A stretch of 64,000 nt of DNA from an uncultured Eubacteriales bacterium (GCA_900315015.1 OMXJ01000006.1:1-64000), one strand, 5' to 3'; positions 48,340 to 58,060 are shown, counted from the first letter of the stretch. Translations and numbers: made by a program. Notes: generated by a model not told the origin, from the letters alone.

Positions 48340-48963
48340 ATGGGCAAGGTAGAAGACAAGAAAAAGCAAAAGAGCGATACGTTGTTCTTTTCTGCTTTTA
48401 ACCTATTTACATCTAAGGGCTTTAATGAAACGACCATTGCAGATATAGTTAAGGAAGCAGGGGTTGCGAAGGGAACCTTCTATCTTTACTTTAAGGATAA
48501 ATACGATCTTAGAGAAAAGCTGATTGCCTATAAGGCTAGCATCCTCTTCCAAAACGCACTTGATGCCTATTTGAAGTCAGAGCTTGTATTAGAGGAAAAG
48601 GTTAGGGATATCGAAGGTAAAATGATATTTTTCGTTGATAATGTCATAAATCAGCTGAAAAATAACAGGCCGCTTATGAGATTGATATCAAAGGATCTGA
48701 GCTGGGGAGTTTATAAGCATGCCTTTAGTTATCAGGCAAACGGCGAAGAATTTGATTTTTATAACGTATATAAGCAGATGCTTGATAAAGCAAGAGTAAA
48801 GTGCGAAAAGCCGGATATTTTGCTTTTTTCAATTATTGATCTGACGGGTTCGACCTGTTATTCTTCGATAATGTTCAATGAGCCGCTTCCTATAGATGAA
48901 TACAAGCCGTATTTATATAAAAACATAAGGGCAATCATATCTGCAAATTGTATATACGAGTAA
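48340..48963 (+). CDS. TetR-family transcriptional regulator
   Basis: This 207-aa regulator has an N-terminal helix-turn-helix in TTIADIVKEAGVAKGTFYLYFKDKYDL (about residues 29-55), the TetR signature. The ligand-binding C-terminal half has no recognisable subfamily. A ribosome-binding site GGAGG lies 9 bases upstream. It is separated from the exporter operon by 127 bases with no clear terminator. By location it is the likely repressor of the promoter at 43473. No copy of the TGACCAATGGTCA palindrome was seen upstream of this gene itself. Confidence 0.85.
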   Translation: MGKVEDKKKQKSDTLFFSAFNLFTSKGFNETTIADIVKEAGVAKGTFYLYFKDKYDLREKLIAYKASILFQNALDAYLKSELVLEEKVRDIEGKMIFFVDNVINQLKNNRPLMRLISKDLSWGVYKHAFSYQANGEEFDFYNVYKQMLDKARVKCEKPDILLFSIIDLTGSTCYSSIMFNEPLPIDEYKPYLYKNIRAIISANCIYE

Positions 48964-49033
48964 TTTGTTAGTCTATTTGATAGATAGAAAAATTTAATAG
49001 ATAAAAAATTTAATAGATAAATGATGATTTAAG

Positions 49034-49069
49034 GCATCCTGAGAGAAATAGCTTTCAGGATGCTTATTT
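49034..49069 (+). terminator. Intrinsic terminator after the TetR gene
   Basis: GCATCCTGA (49034-49042) pairs with TCAGGATGC (49055-49063), followed by TTATTTTT. Confidence 0.8.
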
Positions 49070-49160
49070 TTATGCTATAATGCTCTAAAAACATTTCGTT
49101 AATAAAAAAAGTAAATGTTGTTAAAATATAAGCGGAAAAGTAATTGCTGCTGTAAAAAAG

Positions 49161-49233
49161 TGAAAAGGAACAGCTACCGGTATAAAAAATGAAAAGGAAC
49201 AGCTGCTATAATAAATAGTGAAAAGGAACTGGT
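49161..49233. repeat. Three 29-bp-period direct repeats
   Basis: TGAAAAGGAACAGCT occurs at 49161 and 49190, and TGAAAAGGAACTGGT at 49219, exactly 29 bp apart. The linkers have diverged. The repeats lie in the upstream region of the metallopeptidase gene and form the only notable element in the 48,964-49,271 gap apart from the terminator. Confidence 0.6.
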
Positions 49234-49271
49234 GATAAAAATAATAAGAGAGGCCAGAGATTGACGCAAAA

Positions 49272-50000
49272 ATGGAGATGGAAAGAAAAGTACTTACACA
49301 AAGGGGAGAAATTACTTATTACCTTACCCAAAAAAGAGTTAAAAACATAAATTTGCATGTAAAAAGTAGTGGAAGGATAGAGGTATCGGCCGGTCATGGT
49401 GTGGAGGCTGAAAGAGTTGATAAATTTGTGATTGAAAAGCAGGATTTTATTTTTAGGGCACTTAAAAAATATTCTGAAATGACAAAAATAAATACTGAGG
49501 ATAGTCACGATTTTAATGACGGTGAAATTTTTACAATACTTGGACAAAAGCTGGTTTTAAAAGTAATTAAGGATGAAAAGGAAAGCATCCTGGTTTGGAA
49601 TAAAGAACTTCAGCTTCATACAAAAATGCCGGAGAGCCTTGGCAGAAAGTCTGCGATTTATAATATCTGGATAGATGCTTATGTAAAGGCAGTATTAATG
49701 GATGTCTATGATAGGATGTTTTTACTTATGAGTACTAAATATGACATACCAAAGCCTGGGCTCAGACTTAGAAGCATGAAAACAAGATGGGGAGTCTGTA
49801 ATATAACAGATTGCATAATAACCTTAAATACAAAGCTTATAGCTGCGCCTATAAGGGCGATTGAATATGTAGCAGTACACGAGTTTTCACATCTTCTAGA
49901 GGCAAACCATTCAAAAAAATTTTATGCTGTAATTTATGGTGTTATGCCAGATTATGAAGAAAGAGAAGGATATTTAAGGGAGCTAAGGCTCGGAGATTAG
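49272..50000 (+). CDS. YgjP-type M48 metallopeptidase-domain protein
   Basis: This 242-aa protein has the YgjP-like metallopeptidase domain (DUF45). The zinc site HEFSHLLEANHSKKF gives HExxH plus a further His. The conserved RSMKTRWGVCNITDCIITLNTKLIAAP stretch precedes it. There is no signal peptide, so it is cytoplasmic. The family is widespread in Firmicutes, and peptidase function is inferred from the fold. The start ATG at 49272 is uncertain because an in-frame ATG follows two codons later, with no clear ribosome-binding site for either. Confidence 0.88.
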   Translation: MEMERKVLTQRGEITYYLTQKRVKNINLHVKSSGRIEVSAGHGVEAERVDKFVIEKQDFIFRALKKYSEMTKINTEDSHDFNDGEIFTILGQKLVLKVIKDEKESILVWNKELQLHTKMPESLGRKSAIYNIWIDAYVKAVLMDVYDRMFLLMSTKYDIPKPGLRLRSMKTRWGVCNITDCIITLNTKLIAAPIRAIEYVAVHEFSHLLEANHSKKFYAVIYGVMPDYEEREGYLRELRLGD

Positions 50001-50074
50001 AATATGGTTGTAAATCATATGATTTTTGATATAATTAAAATGTTATGAAAATTAAATAATGAAGGGAAATACTT

Positions 50075-51766
50075 ATGTCAAAGAGTAAAGAAAAGGAAAG
50101 TACTAAGGCAGAGCAAAAAAATCCGCCTCAGAGAGCGGGTGCAGGTATTTTAAAGAATAAGTGGTATCTTTATCTTACCGAATTCTTTGATGGTATGGCT
50201 GTAATGGCGGTAGAGCTTGGAGCAAGCAGACTGGTGGCGCCGTACTTTAGCTCATCTCAGATTGTATGGACCATAATAATAGGAATAATAATGATTGCAA
50301 TGGCCCTCGGAAATGTATTCGGTGGAAAATGGGCAGATAAGGACAATGATCCATCAAAGCTATTTAGAAGGATAATTATTGCAGCCATATGGATAGCGCT
50401 GATACCGTTTGCAGGTAAATACATAATAGTCGGAATTACTGGAATACTTATAGTTACGGTGAATACGAATCTTCTTATATGGGCCGCCTTTTTAGCCTGT
50501 CTTATAATATTCGTATTTCCTCTCTTCCTTCTTGGAACGGTTACTCCATCTCTTATAAGGTATACAGTTTCAGATTTAAAGGAGAGCGGAAGCGTAGCAG
50601 GTAGACTTGGAGCCTGCAATACAATAGGAAGCATAATCGGAACCTTCCTTCCTACCTTTGTAACGATACCGGCTGTAGGAACTTCAATGACCTTCCTCAT
50701 TTTTTCAGGAATATTGCTGCTTCTTGGCATAATGTATTTTGTATCAAATGGCGGAGGAAAAAAGACGGTAGCTGTCGGAACCTCGGCATTCATACTAGGC
50801 TGCGTTTTAGGGCACAGATCTAATTTTGCTTTCTGGGAAACTTCGCTTACCTACGAGGGCGAGTCAATATATAACTATTTACAGGTGAAGGATTCAGAGA
50901 GAGATACTGCTCTTTCAACAAATGTAATGTTCGGAGTGCAGTCTGTCAAGATGAAAACCGATGGACTTACAAATATGTATTACGATTATGCTCTTGCAGC
51001 GCCTTTGATGGCAGGCAAGAAACAGCCTAAGATATTAATTCTTGGAATGGGAACAGGAACCTATGCAACTCAGTGTCAGAAGTATTTTAAAGGCTCTGAC
51101 ATTACCGGAGTTGAAATAGATGAAAAGATAACTGATCTAGCACATGAGTACTTTGAGCTAGATGAGAATATTCCGGTTTATACCTATGACGGCAGAGCTT
51201 TTTTAAATGCAGTAGATGATAAGTATGATGTAATAATGGTAGACGCATATCAGGATATAACAATTCCTTTTCAGATGAGCTCTGTTGAATTTTTTACTCT
51301 TGTTAAGGAGCACCTTAATGAAAACGGCGTGATGGTAATGAACATGAACATGCACGGAAGTGATGGAGAGGAGGATATTACTACCTATCTTTCAGATACT
51401 GTAAAGAGCGTGTTCCCGGAGGTATATACCAGTAATGTTCCATGGAGCACTAACAGGGAGCTTTTTGCAGGAGGCGTAGAGGGAAAAACTCTTATGCTTG
51501 AGAGCTTTAATTCTGAAATGGAAGAATATAGGAAAAAGAGCGCAGAGGGAGAAGAATATGCCGGAGAGCTTTATAACCTTATGTTAAATGTACAGGCGGG
51601 ACTTACGGGCTATGTGTCAAAGGGCTATTTATTTACCGATGATAAGGCACCGGTAGAGCTTCTTGGAATGAATGTAATAGACGGACTTATACAAGGAGAA
51701 CTCGGATATTATAAGGACATTTTTATGAAGGATGGAATAAAAGGACTTCTTAGAGAAATTCAATAA
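50075..51766 (+). CDS. Membrane-fused spermidine-synthase-like protein
   Basis: This 563-aa protein has seven to eight hydrophobic helices (about residues 35-250). A soluble domain with a SAM-type Rossmann motif follows (ILILGMGTGTYATQCQKYF, VEIDEKITDLAHEYF, VYTYDGRAFLNAVDDKYDVIMVDAY). This is the fused MFS/spermidine-synthase architecture. The YDVIMVDAYQD segment matches polyamine synthases. Whether it makes spermidine is uncertain because many such fused proteins lack assays. It stands alone, with a terminator after it. Confidence 0.85.
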   Translation: MSKSKEKESTKAEQKNPPQRAGAGILKNKWYLYLTEFFDGMAVMAVELGASRLVAPYFSSSQIVWTIIIGIIMIAMALGNVFGGKWADKDNDPSKLFRRIIIAAIWIALIPFAGKYIIVGITGILIVTVNTNLLIWAAFLACLIIFVFPLFLLGTVTPSLIRYTVSDLKESGSVAGRLGACNTIGSIIGTFLPTFVTIPAVGTSMTFLIFSGILLLLGIMYFVSNGGGKKTVAVGTSAFILGCVLGHRSNFAFWETSLTYEGESIYNYLQVKDSERDTALSTNVMFGVQSVKMKTDGLTNMYYDYALAAPLMAGKKQPKILILGMGTGTYATQCQKYFKGSDITGVEIDEKITDLAHEYFELDENIPVYTYDGRAFLNAVDDKYDVIMVDAYQDITIPFQMSSVEFFTLVKEHLNENGVMVMNMNMHGSDGEEDITTYLSDTVKSVFPEVYTSNVPWSTNRELFAGGVEGKTLMLESFNSEMEEYRKKSAEGEEYAGELYNLMLNVQAGLTGYVSKGYLFTDDKAPVELLGMNVIDGLIQGELGYYKDIFMKDGIKGLLREIQ

Positions 51767-51773
51767 ATAATAT

Positions 51774-51808
51774 AAAAAAGGTCTTCTTTTTAAGGAGATC
51801 TTTTTTAT
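51774..51808 (+). terminator. Intrinsic terminator after the fused synthase gene
   Basis: AAAAAGGTCTTC pairs imperfectly with GGAGATCTTTTTT, with mismatches in the stem, and a T6 tract is present. Confidence 0.6.
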
Positions 51809-51997
51809 TTTCCCCAAAAATATGGCGCCTATATTTGAGAAAAAAAGTACCATTTTAAGTAAATATATGTTATAATGAAATAGATACTCTGTTCATAGTA
51901 AATTTACACAATTAAGGCTTTGTGTTTTAAGAATATATTTTTCTGCGGCTATTGATAAAGGTGTGGTTTGCGGATGGAAAAATGGAGGGAAAAATAA

Positions 51998-52933
51998 TTG
52001 GAAAATTATGGTGAAGTAGTTAATAGAATCCAAAGTGAAGTAAATAAAATTATAAAAGGAAAAGAGGATGTAGTCCAGAAGGTACTTGCAGCCATAGTCG
52101 CAGGTGGACATATTCTCATGGAGGATATTCCAGGCGTAGGAAAGACTACCCTTGCGACCACCTTTGCAAAGACTCTTTCCCTTGAATATCACAGAGTACA
52201 GTTTACGCCTGATGTACTCCCAAGTGACCTTTTAGGTTTTTCAATGTACAATAATAAGACAAATGAGTTTGAGTTTCATGATGGTTCTCTTTTCTGCAAT
52301 CTGTTCCTTGCAGATGAGATAAACAGAACATCTCCAAAGACTCAGTCTGCACTTCTTGAAGCAATGGAAGAGAGACAGGCTAGTATAGAAGGAAGAACGA
52401 GAAAGCTTCCAGAGCCTTTTATCGTAATTGCTACGCAGAACCCTACAGGTTCTTCAGGTACTCAGATGCTTCCAGAATCTCAGCTCGACAGATTCATGGT
52501 CTGTTTATCTATGGGCTATCCATCTCATGAGGATGCAATAAAAATTCTTAAAGGCGAAGTATGGCATAATCTTGATAGTGTACAGTCACTTGTGACACTT
52601 GATGAATTAAAGGAACTTCAGGTAATATCAGGAAAAGCTTTTGTTCATGAAGCCCTTTATGATTATATTGTAACTATAGTAGAGACGACAAGAAAAAATG
52701 ATCTTTTTTCAATGGGAGCTAGTCCTAGAGGAACCATAGCACTTCTTCGAATGGCAAGGGCTATGGCAGTTCTCAATGGAAGAAATTTTGTCAATGCCTC
52801 TGATGTTCAGTCTGTTGTAAAGGATGTATTAGGTCACAGAGTGCATCTTAGCGCTAGAGCAAAGGCTGAGGGAATGGGAATTCAGGAGGCAATGAACAGA
52901 TTGCTTCATGAAGTAAGACCTCCTAGAACATGA
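51998..52933 (+). CDS. MoxR-type AAA+ ATPase
   Basis: This 311-aa ATPase has Walker A GVGKTTLAT (EDIPGVGKTTLATTFAKTL) and Walker B LFLADEINRTSPKTQSALLEAMEER. It has the sensor segment VIATQNPTGSSGTQMLPESQLDRF and an arginine-finger region in GASPRGTIALLRMARA. The MoxR class acts as a chaperone-like ATPase. The start is a TTG after a strong GGAGGG. The gene is followed by DUF58 and transglutaminase genes, the classic MoxR trio. A plausible role is cell-envelope maturation or stress response, by analogy. Confidence 0.9.
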   Translation: MENYGEVVNRIQSEVNKIIKGKEDVVQKVLAAIVAGGHILMEDIPGVGKTTLATTFAKTLSLEYHRVQFTPDVLPSDLLGFSMYNNKTNEFEFHDGSLFCNLFLADEINRTSPKTQSALLEAMEERQASIEGRTRKLPEPFIVIATQNPTGSSGTQMLPESQLDRFMVCLSMGYPSHEDAIKILKGEVWHNLDSVQSLVTLDELKELQVISGKAFVHEALYDYIVTIVETTRKNDLFSMGASPRGTIALLRMARAMAVLNGRNFVNASDVQSVVKDVLGHRVHLSARAKAEGMGIQEAMNRLLHEVRPPRT

Positions 52934-52982
52934 TAAAATCAGCATTAAGGCTTTAAAATAAGATAAGTATAGGGAAAAGCAT

Positions 52983-54041
52983 ATGGAAAATAGAAAAATA
53001 AAAATAAAGCCTAGGATATTCAGAATTATCGAGCTTATTTGGTTCTTTGCTGTAAATACGGCTCTGTATTTTATTTTTCATAATTACTTCCTGTGGCTGT
53101 TTGATGTATTAATAGTCATTATGGTAATGGTATCAATAGCAAGCGGCTATTATTTGGCAAAAAATATCGAGGTAAAGGCTGTATCAGGTGCAGATAGGGT
53201 TAAAAAAGGAGAAGAGATTCCCTTAAGGGTTTCTGTAAGTAATCCGACCTGGGCCATGGCGCTTGATTGCAACTTTGATATGAGCGCTAGGAACATATTT
53301 TTTGGAAGTAAGAATGATTTTAATTTAGCATTGCCGGTTCAGCCAAAGGATGAAAGTTCGATGGATCTGCCACTGAAAATAGAAAAAATTGGAAAATATG
53401 AGGTAATGATAAATAAGGTCATTCTTCAGGATTTCATTGGAATGCTTTATTTTCATGTACCGGTTACATCCTCATGTACTGTTACTGCTCTTCCTGAGGG
53501 AAGTGAAGCTATAGACTTTGAGCCGGGAGGCTTCCTTTCAGCCATGAGTGAGTCAGAAGAAAGTGGCAAGAAGGGAAGTGATTTCTCTGAGGTCAGCGAC
53601 ATAAGAGAATATATTCCTGGTGACAGGATAAGAGATATTCACTGGAAGCTCAGTGCGAAGGCACAAAAGCTCATGGTAAAGGAAAGAGTTTCAGTTTCAG
53701 GAAGTGAAATGGTAATACTTATGGAGCTAAGCGAGGATGAAAAGCTCTCTGAGGATGTACTAACAGGAACCTATCAGATAATAAATGCCTTTATGGCACT
53801 TAATGTGCAGCAGCGACTCATGCTGTGGAATGCAGCAGGCTTTACCTTTACCGAGTATTCAATCGGAAGTAGACGAGAGCTTGAGGATGCTTATATAGAT
53901 ATTTTCGAGACACCTATGACAAATGCACAAGGCGCAAATTTAAAGGACATGGTACGCAACCTTCATCCATTCCTCACTGCTTATTTAGCTGTAGGTGCAA
54001 AGGATGGAAAGGTTTCTTGGGAGATGACAGACAATGGCTAG
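52983..54041 (+). CDS. DUF58 family protein
   Basis: This 352-aa protein has two hydrophobic segments near the N-terminus (about 15-55). The DUF58 motif follows (DIREYIPGDRIRDIHWKLSAKAQKLMVKERV) at about residues 200-230. A vWA-like half lies downstream. DUF58 proteins follow MoxR ATPases in many genomes. It overlaps the next gene by eight bases, so the three genes are translationally linked. Its molecular function is not established. Confidence 0.88.
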   Translation: MENRKIKIKPRIFRIIELIWFFAVNTALYFIFHNYFLWLFDVLIVIMVMVSIASGYYLAKNIEVKAVSGADRVKKGEEIPLRVSVSNPTWAMALDCNFDMSARNIFFGSKNDFNLALPVQPKDESSMDLPLKIEKIGKYEVMINKVILQDFIGMLYFHVPVTSSCTVTALPEGSEAIDFEPGGFLSAMSESEESGKKGSDFSEVSDIREYIPGDRIRDIHWKLSAKAQKLMVKERVSVSGSEMVILMELSEDEKLSEDVLTGTYQIINAFMALNVQQRLMLWNAAGFTFTEYSIGSRRELEDAYIDIFETPMTNAQGANLKDMVRNLHPFLTAYLAVGAKDGKVSWEMTDNG

Positions 54042-56550
54042 AAATAAGAAGATAAAGGAACCAGAATTAATGTATCTGGTTGATGGCCTTGTGCTGAAAC
54101 AGGAGAAGATACCTCAGCGTGAAAACAGATTACTGGCGCTTTTTTTAAAGGGACTTACAGTATATCTGGTAGTAATGGGAGGAGTCGGAGGCTTCCTATC
54201 AGCCGTAGGCTCGGATTATTCGGTGCTATTGCTTAATTTAATAGTTTTTGCAGAGGCAATGTACTGCTGTATGCTGTTTTATAATAAGATATGGCAGAAC
54301 CTGGGCTATTTACTGCTTTTAGCACTGATGATATTCATGTTCTATATATTTAGATATTATGTGGCGAGTGGAATGTTCGCCGTTTATAATGATTTTCAGA
54401 ACATGGCCTCGGATTACTTTGATAGTAATGCGACAAGAACGTTAGATGAGTTTATTGAGGACAGAAAGCTTGCAATAACCATAGGTATGGGATATCTTTC
54501 GGTTATCTTTTGTTTATTGTCAAATATTCAGATATCAAGAGCAATGAGATATTCAGGCTTTGTTGCAGATACAATTGTAGCCTGGCTTATTCCTGCATAC
54601 TTTGACAAAGAGCCGAATCCTGTATATTTCATAATGCTTCTTGCAGGCACTATTTTAGTGTATGCTAGAAATGCAGGAGGACACTATAAGCTCAGCTTTT
54701 CTAATGCCGATTATTCAATAGAAAATGCAGATGCACTAAAGAAGAAAAAGAAAAAGAAGAAAGCGCTAGCCACTAAGAAGCTAAAGCTTAATTATAATTA
54801 CAGAAATAAAATAGTAATTACAGGCCTTCTTGCTTCTTTTATATTTAGCATAATAGTAATATCAGTAGTGGGAATAATATATCCTAAAAATACCTTTAAG
54901 AGCAATCATAAGGATAGTAAGCTAAAGGAATCTACTAAGGAATATATAGAGAACTTCACTCTTTTAGGTCTTGCAGGTATGATAAACTGGTATAGGTCAT
55001 CGGGAGGTATTTCAAGCGGAGAACTTGGAGGAGTAGCTTCCGTTAACTATGATTATCAGACAGACTTTACAATTAAGTTCGTGCCATATACTTATGAAAG
55101 AATGTATATAAAGCAGTTTATCGGAACTAATTACCTGGCTTTTGAGAATAGATGGGAAATGGTCGAGTATGATAATAAAATCAATCTTGATTTCATTTAT
55201 AATTCGGATGAAAAGCCGTCCGTTGATGAAAATAATACGACCTGGCAGCATAATAGAAAGCGCTTTTTGGATAGTACTGTCTTAGCGTATAAAATAATAG
55301 GTGACGATCAGATTTCACGTGGTTTAGCGGAAGATAAAATGACAGCAGCAAGGGCTGTTATGGAAGTTATTGATCCTGTTGCAACAAGCGTTTATCTGCC
55401 ATATTACACGATGCAGGTGGATAAGATGGGGATGTCCGGAAACACCACAAGCTATACCTACTATCCAAAAGTAACTGATAATCAGGTGTATAATTATTTA
55501 GGGGAAGCAATACCTGATGAATTCGTTTATACTGATGATTTAAATATTTCGAACTATGTTGATGTTGTGGACATCATCAGAGAGACGGCAATGCGCATGG
55601 GATTAGATAAAGATTCCGTAAATGAAATAGGTGTAGATGGAGTAGTTGCTAAAATAGCAGAATTCTTCCAAAATAATTATCCGTATACACTAAGGCCTGG
55701 TTCAACACCTTATAATGAAGACTTTGTAAGCTACTTCCTTACAACTAACAAAAAGGGATACTGTGTCCATTTTGCAACGGCAGGAACTCTCATACTCAGA
55801 TATTTAGGCATTCCTGCCCGATATGTAGAGGGCTATGCGGTAGATGCAAATGAAATCATTGAAAATGCTGCAAATGAATCAGATCCAGTCGAGGATTACT
55901 ATGTAGGCTATAATCCGCTTGGAAGCTCCGGTGTTATTTCGCTTGAAATACCTGATGCTGACGGACATGCATGGATAGAGGTATATGATGAAAAGGAGGG
56001 ATGGTATCCAGTAGAGGTGACACCTTCTTCTGATGAGGAAGAGGATACCTCACAGAATGCGCTATATTCCTTCCTTATGAATTTATTCCTTATGAACGGT
56101 CAGGGAGCGGTTGAAAATAATGCAAATAATACAGAGGAAAACAATACCGGAGAAGCATTAAAAGATTTTTCAAATAAGCTTATTAATGTTGTGGGTATCT
56201 TCCTTGTAGCAGTTTTAGTTATTGCCTTACTTATCTTATTAGGAATGTTCCTTGTAAAGTTTGTGAGATATTCTAGAGCAGATATCAATGATAAGCTCAT
56301 CATTAAATATCATGATTTTATAAAGAAGAGAACCCGCAGAAGTAAGGAGCTCTCTGAAATGATAAATTATGAGGAGCAGCTAAATTACCTCTTTGATAAC
56401 AAGGTAATAGAAGTATCTGAGGAAAATGCAAAGATGGCAGGAAGAATTCTTGATAAAGCAGGTTTCTCGGATATAAAAATATCAGAAGAGGAATTTGAAT
56501 TTGTAATAAATAATATAATTAAGGCTAGGCACCTTAAAAGTAAAATTTGA
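54034..56550 (+). CDS. Transglutaminase-like membrane protein
   Basis: This 838-aa protein has about five N-terminal membrane helices (30-190). A Lys-rich cytoplasmic stretch follows (LKKKKKKKKALATKKLK), then another helix. The extracytoplasmic transglutaminase-fold domain has catalytic Cys in KGYCVHFATAG, His in DADGHAWIEVYDE and Asp-like region in EGWYPVEVTPS. A C-terminal helix and a charged tail end it. It is the third gene of the MoxR trio. It may crosslink or process peptidoglycan or surface proteins, which is inference. An intrinsic terminator follows. Confidence 0.88.
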   Translation: MARNKKIKEPELMYLVDGLVLKQEKIPQRENRLLALFLKGLTVYLVVMGGVGGFLSAVGSDYSVLLLNLIVFAEAMYCCMLFYNKIWQNLGYLLLLALMIFMFYIFRYYVASGMFAVYNDFQNMASDYFDSNATRTLDEFIEDRKLAITIGMGYLSVIFCLLSNIQISRAMRYSGFVADTIVAWLIPAYFDKEPNPVYFIMLLAGTILVYARNAGGHYKLSFSNADYSIENADALKKKKKKKKALATKKLKLNYNYRNKIVITGLLASFIFSIIVISVVGIIYPKNTFKSNHKDSKLKESTKEYIENFTLLGLAGMINWYRSSGGISSGELGGVASVNYDYQTDFTIKFVPYTYERMYIKQFIGTNYLAFENRWEMVEYDNKINLDFIYNSDEKPSVDENNTTWQHNRKRFLDSTVLAYKIIGDDQISRGLAEDKMTAARAVMEVIDPVATSVYLPYYTMQVDKMGMSGNTTSYTYYPKVTDNQVYNYLGEAIPDEFVYTDDLNISNYVDVVDIIRETAMRMGLDKDSVNEIGVDGVVAKIAEFFQNNYPYTLRPGSTPYNEDFVSYFLTTNKKGYCVHFATAGTLILRYLGIPARYVEGYAVDANEIIENAANESDPVEDYYVGYNPLGSSGVISLEIPDADGHAWIEVYDEKEGWYPVEVTPSSDEEEDTSQNALYSFLMNLFLMNGQGAVENNANNTEENNTGEALKDFSNKLINVVGIFLVAVLVIALLILLGMFLVKFVRYSRADINDKLIIKYHDFIKKRTRRSKELSEMINYEEQLNYLFDNKVIEVSEENAKMAGRILDKAGFSDIKISEEEFEFVINNIIKARHLKSKI

Positions 56551-56567
56551 AAAAAGTATAGATTATT

Positions 56568-56622
56568 GGACGTAAATATAGTATAATATTTTCATCATTG
56601 TACTAATTTACGTCCTTTTTTT
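56568..56622 (+). terminator. Intrinsic terminator after the transglutaminase gene
   Basis: GGACGTAAAT (56568-56577) pairs with ATTTACGTCC (56606-56615), followed by T7. A 28-base loop separates the arms. Confidence 0.8.
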
Positions 56623-56717
56623 ACGGTGAGATTTTGGAAATTTTCTTTAAAATAAATCTTTTATATAGGGCTCATTCGGTACATAAGGTTGAAAAAATGT
56701 GAGAAGGAGATGAAATT

Positions 56718-57788
56718 ATGAGTTTAAAAATTGGAATGCTCACCAGTGGCGGTGACTGTCAGGCTTTAAATGCAGCAATGAGAGGTGTTGCAAAGACACT
56801 TTACAAGCAGGAAAAAGATGTAAAGATCTATGGATTTTTAAATGGCTATAAGGGCTTAATTTATGGAAAATATGAGCTCATGAAGGAAAAGGATTTCAGC
56901 GGAATACTCACAGAGGGCGGAACTATTCTTGGAACCTCAAGAGAGCCTTTTAAGTACATTAATAATGTTGGTGAGGATGGCGTCAATAAGGTGCCGGCTA
57001 TGATAGATACTTACAAAAAGCTTGATCTTGACTGTCTTGTTGTACTTGGAGGAAATGGCTCTCATAAGACAGCGGGACTCCTTAAGTCTAAGGGACTTAA
57101 TGTAGTTACTCTTCCAAAGACGATTGATAATGATATAGCAGGAAGCGACCATACCTTCGGTTTTATGTCAGCAGTAGATATTGCTACAACGGCACTCGAT
57201 CAGATTCATTCAACTGCAGCATCACATAGCAGAGTTTTTATTGTTGAGCTCATGGGTCATAAGACAGGCTGGCTTACTCTCTATGCTGGTATAGCAGGCG
57301 GCGCAGACATAATACTCCTTCCTGAAATTCCTTATGAAACAAAGGCGATTGTCAAGACAATTAAGGAAAGATCAAAGAAGGGCAAGAAATTTACAATTAT
57401 AGCAATGGCAGAGGGCGCAATTTCAGAAGAGGATGCTAAGCTTAGTAAGAAGGAAAGAAGAGAGGTATATGCAAATTATCCGTCAGTTTCCTATAAGCTT
57501 AGTGCAGAACTTACTGAGGCAACAGGTCAGGAGGTAAGAGTTACAATTCCTGGTCATGTTCAAAGAGGTGGATCCCCGGATCCATTTGACAGAGTATTAG
57601 CTACTCGTCTTGGAATTGCTGCAGCAGAGCTCATTATTAATAAGGAATATGGTTATATGGTATGCGAAGAGAATAATCAGATTTCAAAAATTGCAATTGA
57701 AGAGGTTGCAGGAAAGACAAGACTTATAGAAACAGATGATCCTATGCTCGAACAGGCTGAGAAAATGGGAATCTGTCTCGGAAGATAA
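56718..57788 (+). CDS. pfkA: 6-phosphofructokinase
   Basis: Phosphofructokinase phosphorylates fructose 6-phosphate in glycolysis. The protein has 356 aa. Motifs are GGDCQALNAAMRG (usually GGDxPGxN) at 11-23, GGNGSHKTAG (111-120, usually GGDGS) and PKTIDND (133-139) containing the catalytic Asp. MGHKTGWLT and a C-terminal VTIPGHVQRGG substrate site follow. The Gly in the GGNGS motif together with Lys in PKTIDND is a mixed pattern. PPi-dependent enzymes have Asp-Asp and Lys, and classical ATP enzymes have Gly and Gly. The pattern resembles the group III branch, where donor use varies. I cannot assign ATP or pyrophosphate from sequence alone. Strong ribosome-binding site GAAGGAG. Confidence 0.9.
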   Translation: MSLKIGMLTSGGDCQALNAAMRGVAKTLYKQEKDVKIYGFLNGYKGLIYGKYELMKEKDFSGILTEGGTILGTSREPFKYINNVGEDGVNKVPAMIDTYKKLDLDCLVVLGGNGSHKTAGLLKSKGLNVVTLPKTIDNDIAGSDHTFGFMSAVDIATTALDQIHSTAASHSRVFIVELMGHKTGWLTLYAGIAGGADIILLPEIPYETKAIVKTIKERSKKGKKFTIIAMAEGAISEEDAKLSKKERREVYANYPSVSYKLSAELTEATGQEVRVTIPGHVQRGGSPDPFDRVLATRLGIAAAELIINKEYGYMVCEENNQISKIAIEEVAGKTRLIETDDPMLEQAEKMGICLGR

Positions 57789-57828
57789 TTGTCTGAGCCC
57801 TTTTTAATTCATTAAGACAGATAGTACT

Positions 57829-57863
57829 GCGGGATAAGGCGAAGGGCTTTGTCCCGCTTTTTT
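57829..57863 (+). terminator. Intrinsic terminator after pfkA
   Basis: GCGGGA (57829-57834) pairs with TCCCGC (57852-57857), extended by an internal AAGGC/GGCTTT pairing, followed by T6. Confidence 0.85.
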
Positions 57864-57890
57864 ATTTAAATAGCCATATAGAAAATGGTA

Positions 57891-58060
57891 AAAGATAGAG
57901 GCCAAAGATAGAGGCCAAAGATAGAGGCCAAAGATAAAGGCAAAGATAGAGGCCAGAGATAAAGGCAAAGATAGAGGCCAAAGATAAAGACAAAGATAAA
58001 TGCTAAAGACAAAAGTAAAAGATAAAGGTAAAAGACAAATACCAAAGATAAGGGTAAAGG
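57891..58060. repeat. 12-13-bp purine-rich tandem repeat before nagA
   Basis: Units AAAGATAGAGGCC (13 bp) and AAAGATAAAGGC (12 bp) are interspersed for about nine copies from 57891 to 58004, then decay to about 58060. The top strand is almost all purine. It is the only element in the 57,864-58,111 gap. It is similar in kind to the tract at 34,178. Confidence 0.8.
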
